Positions 4,548 to 6,608 of a stretch of DNA of 6,608 nucleotides are shown here, piece after piece. Each line of letters opens with the position of its first letter. Positions within the stretch are counted from its first letter, which is position 1. Source of the DNA: an uncultured Muribaculaceae bacterium (lineage in GTDB: Bacteria > Bacteroidota > Bacteroidia > Bacteroidales > Muribaculaceae); the NCBI GenBank assembly GCA_910584735.1, contig CAJUBM010000143.1, positions 1-6,608 on the forward strand, given 5' to 3'. The notes beneath the pieces were generated by a model that saw nothing but the letters and a program-made list of their open reading frames with translations, was not told the DNA's origin and ran no database searches. The translations under genes were made by a program, and so were the position numbers.

Positions 4548-6608
4548 ATGAGAAAAGCCAACCGGGCACTCCTGGGAGCCATGATGGCTCTGACGGGGGC
4601 ATCAGCTTCTGCCGGAACTTTTGTCGGAGATCGAACCGACTTCCGGGATGAAACAATCTATTTCGCCATGACAACCCGTTTCTATGACGGAGACCCTGAC
4701 AACAACACCTATTGCTGGGATGGCGTAAAGAACATCAACGACCCAGAATGGCGTGGGGATTTCAAAGGTCTTATCGACAAACTCGACTACATAAAGGCCT
4801 TGGGATTCACCGCCGTATGGATTACACCCGTGGTCGAAAACGGCTCGGGCCTCGACTATCACGGCTACCACGCGATGGACTTTTCCAAAATCGACCACCG
4901 CTATGTTTCAAAAGATGCCAGCGATGCCGATGCCGACGTAGCCTTCCAAGAGCTTATAGACGAAGTGCATAAGCGCGGCATGAAGCTCATACTTGACATA
5001 GTGCTGCAACATACAGGTAACTTCGGAGAGAACTACCTGTGCAAGATGTTCAAAAAGGATTACACCAAAGACCTCGGCGACATCAACGCCTCAATGCTGG
5101 TAGTGCCACGGAGCGAAGGGGGAATGTTGCCGGCAAACTATCCCGACATGCAGCCATCACAACAGTACGGCACACGTCTGGCCATGATGAAGAACACAGA
5201 CTTCACAAACCGCGACACGCATAACTACTGGCACCACAAGGCATGGTTCGACTGGGACGATCCCTCCCGCTGGTGGGGCCAGATTGCCGGAGACTGCGTA
5301 GACCTGAATACGGAAAACCCGGCAGTTACAAACTATATCGTGGAATGTTATTCCCGCTTCATAAAGATGGGTGTTGACGGCTTCCGAATCGACACGGCCG
5401 GGCATATCCCCAGACTGTCGTTCAACAAAATGTTCCTGCCGCAACTAATGGCTGCGGCAGAATCGGCAGAGGCCAAGGCTAAACGCGGCAACACCCCGTT
5501 CTTCATGTATGGCGAGGTATGCGCACGTTCGATGGAAGTGATATACCGTGGCGAGAACTACAACTGCTCACCTTGCTACTATACCTGGAAGGAATCAAAA
5601 GACTACCCCTGGGATATGAATCCCCAATCATGGGATGATGTCGTAGCGATTCCCCTGAAAGATGAAGGTTCGCAAGACTTTATGACAGTGAGCGGACACA
5701 CCAACTGGGAATCCGTACTCCAGTCGGGCAAAGATGACCTGGGACATTCCGACGCGATACTGCGTAAAAGCAACAACGCCCTGCTCAACGGAAACGAATA
5801 CCATACACCTGACTACTCAGACTTCTCAGGGATGAGCGTTATCGACTTCGCCATGCACTGGAATTTCAATTCTGCCACAGGGGCATATGGCGTACGCCAC
5901 CAGGACAACCTGTACAACGATGCGACATATAACGTAGTCTATGTGGACTCCCACGACTACGCACCCGACAGCAACTACCGCTTCACCGGCACACAGGACA
6001 CATGGGCCGAAAACCTGTCACTGATGTTCACCTTCCGTGGCATACCATGTATATATTATGGCTCGGAAGTGGAATTCCAAAAAGGAAAGGATATTGACAA
6101 AGGTGCCGTACTGGCACTGAAAGATACAGGCCGGGCATACTTCGGAGGTTTCATCGAGGGAGATGTAAAAGTTACCGATTTCGCCGAGTACACCAACGCC
6201 ACAGGAAACCTGGCCTCGACCCTGACATACCCGCTGGCACGGCACATACAGCGCCTGAACAAAATACGCGCCGCCGTACCCGCCCTGCGCAAAGGCCAAT
6301 ACAGCAATGAGGGATGCTCGGGCAAGATGTCCTTCAAACGACGCTATGTGGACAGCAAAACCGACTCATACGTGCTGGTGACAATAAGCGGAGACGCCAC
6401 ATTCACAGGCATCCTCAACGGACGATATGTCGATGCCGTAACCGGCGATGTAAAGCAGGTTACCGATGGACGTATGACAGTGTCATGCAAGGGGAAAGGG
6501 AACATGCGTGTATATGTGCTTGACACAACCAAGACCCCGGCCCCTGGCAAAATCGGAGAAGACGGCAAATATCTATATAATACGGCATCTGTAGACCAGC
6601 CATGGTCA
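4548..6608 (+). CDS. Secreted GH13 alpha-amylase-type glycoside hydrolase, 3' end missing
   Basis: Open from ATG 4548 to the window edge: 687 codons with no stop. Residues 1-22 form a Sec signal peptide (basic MRKANR, a hydrophobic stretch, cleavage probably after ASASA) with no lipobox Cys, so it is not a SusG-like lipoprotein; periplasmic or secreted. The GH13 barrel spans about 35-580. Its conserved regions are LDIVLQHTGN (149-158, His155), GFRIDTAGH (278-286, nucleophile Asp282), YGEV (321-324, acid/base Glu323) and YVDSHD (465-470, stabiliser Asp470), so all catalytic residues are present. DYHGYHAMDF (103-112) is the usual substrate loop. About 145 residues separate the acid/base from the stabiliser, a long insert with Cys325, Cys340 and Cys343. 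A beta-rich domain C lies at about 586-660, then a Pro-rich link (TPAPGKIGEDGKY) probably opens another module beyond the window, perhaps carbohydrate-binding. It would hydrolyse alpha-1,4-glucans such as starch; exact specificity (alpha-amylase, pullulanase-like or other) is not settled. Confidence 0.93.
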   Translation, partial: MRKANRALLGAMMALTGASASAGTFVGDRTDFRDETIYFAMTTRFYDGDPDNNTYCWDGVKNINDPEWRGDFKGLIDKLDYIKALGFTAVWITPVVENGSGLDYHGYHAMDFSKIDHRYVSKDASDADADVAFQELIDEVHKRGMKLILDIVLQHTGNFGENYLCKMFKKDYTKDLGDINASMLVVPRSEGGMLPANYPDMQPSQQYGTRLAMMKNTDFTNRDTHNYWHHKAWFDWDDPSRWWGQIAGDCVDLNTENPAVTNYIVECYSRFIKMGVDGFRIDTAGHIPRLSFNKMFLPQLMAAAESAEAKAKRGNTPFFMYGEVCARSMEVIYRGENYNCSPCYYTWKESKDYPWDMNPQSWDDVVAIPLKDEGSQDFMTVSGHTNWESVLQSGKDDLGHSDAILRKSNNALLNGNEYHTPDYSDFSGMSVIDFAMHWNFNSATGAYGVRHQDNLYNDATYNVVYVDSHDYAPDSNYRFTGTQDTWAENLSLMFTFRGIPCIYYGSEVEFQKGKDIDKGAVLALKDTGRAYFGGFIEGDVKVTDFAEYTNATGNLASTLTYPLARHIQRLNKIRAAVPALRKGQYSNEGCSGKMSFKRRYVDSKTDSYVLVTISGDATFTGILNGRYVDAVTGDVKQVTDGRMTVSCKGKGNMRVYVLDTTKTPAPGKIGEDGKYLYNTASVDQPWS

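Noticed and set aside
4602..6568. Several short open frames on both strands within the amylase region
   Set aside because: The plus-strand frame from 4548 reads uninterrupted through the whole region with all GH13 motifs, so these are shadows.

Overview
The window looks like a chromosomal segment from a member of the Bacteroidales (phylum Bacteroidota), possibly a Muribaculaceae-like gut bacterium. This rests on three things. Several upstream regions carry the Bacteroidota promoter form (TTTG or TTG, about 20 bases, then TAnnTTTG). Shine-Dalgarno sequences are missing; A/T-rich leaders precede the starts. The protein sequences also look Bacteroidales-like, to the extent I can recall the families. 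The family-level placement is a guess.

Layout. Positions 1-55 look like the end of an insertion sequence lying mostly off the left edge, possibly IS21-type, with two tandem copies of an inner repeat. Next comes a large near-perfect inverted repeat (67-235, arms of 58 bases), then a short stretch with nothing recognisable. A minus-strand gene for an uncharacterised GNAT/FemAB-like acyltransferase fills 305-1237. A 214-base divergent intergenic region holds one promoter for that gene and one for the plus-strand gdhA (1452-2789, glutamate dehydrogenase). After a 142-base gap with two promoter-like -7 elements comes pgi (2932-4275, glucose-6-phosphate isomerase). The next gap holds a strong 17-bp hairpin (probable terminator) and a consensus-like promoter with a small dyad over its -33 box. 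It leads into a large secreted GH13 alpha-amylase-type gene that starts at 4548 and is still open at the right edge (687 codons seen).

How they fit together. gdhA links ammonia assimilation to 2-oxoglutarate, pgi is a central glycolytic enzyme, and the exported GH13 enzyme would release glucose or maltooligosaccharides from starch or glycogen-like glucans. Each of these genes appears to have its own promoter, so they look like neighbours rather than one operon. No susC/susD-like genes are inside the window.

The three right-hand genes are ordinary in type. The least explained part is the left 240 bases: a putative IS end directly beside a long palindromic element. I see no convincing new multi-gene system here.
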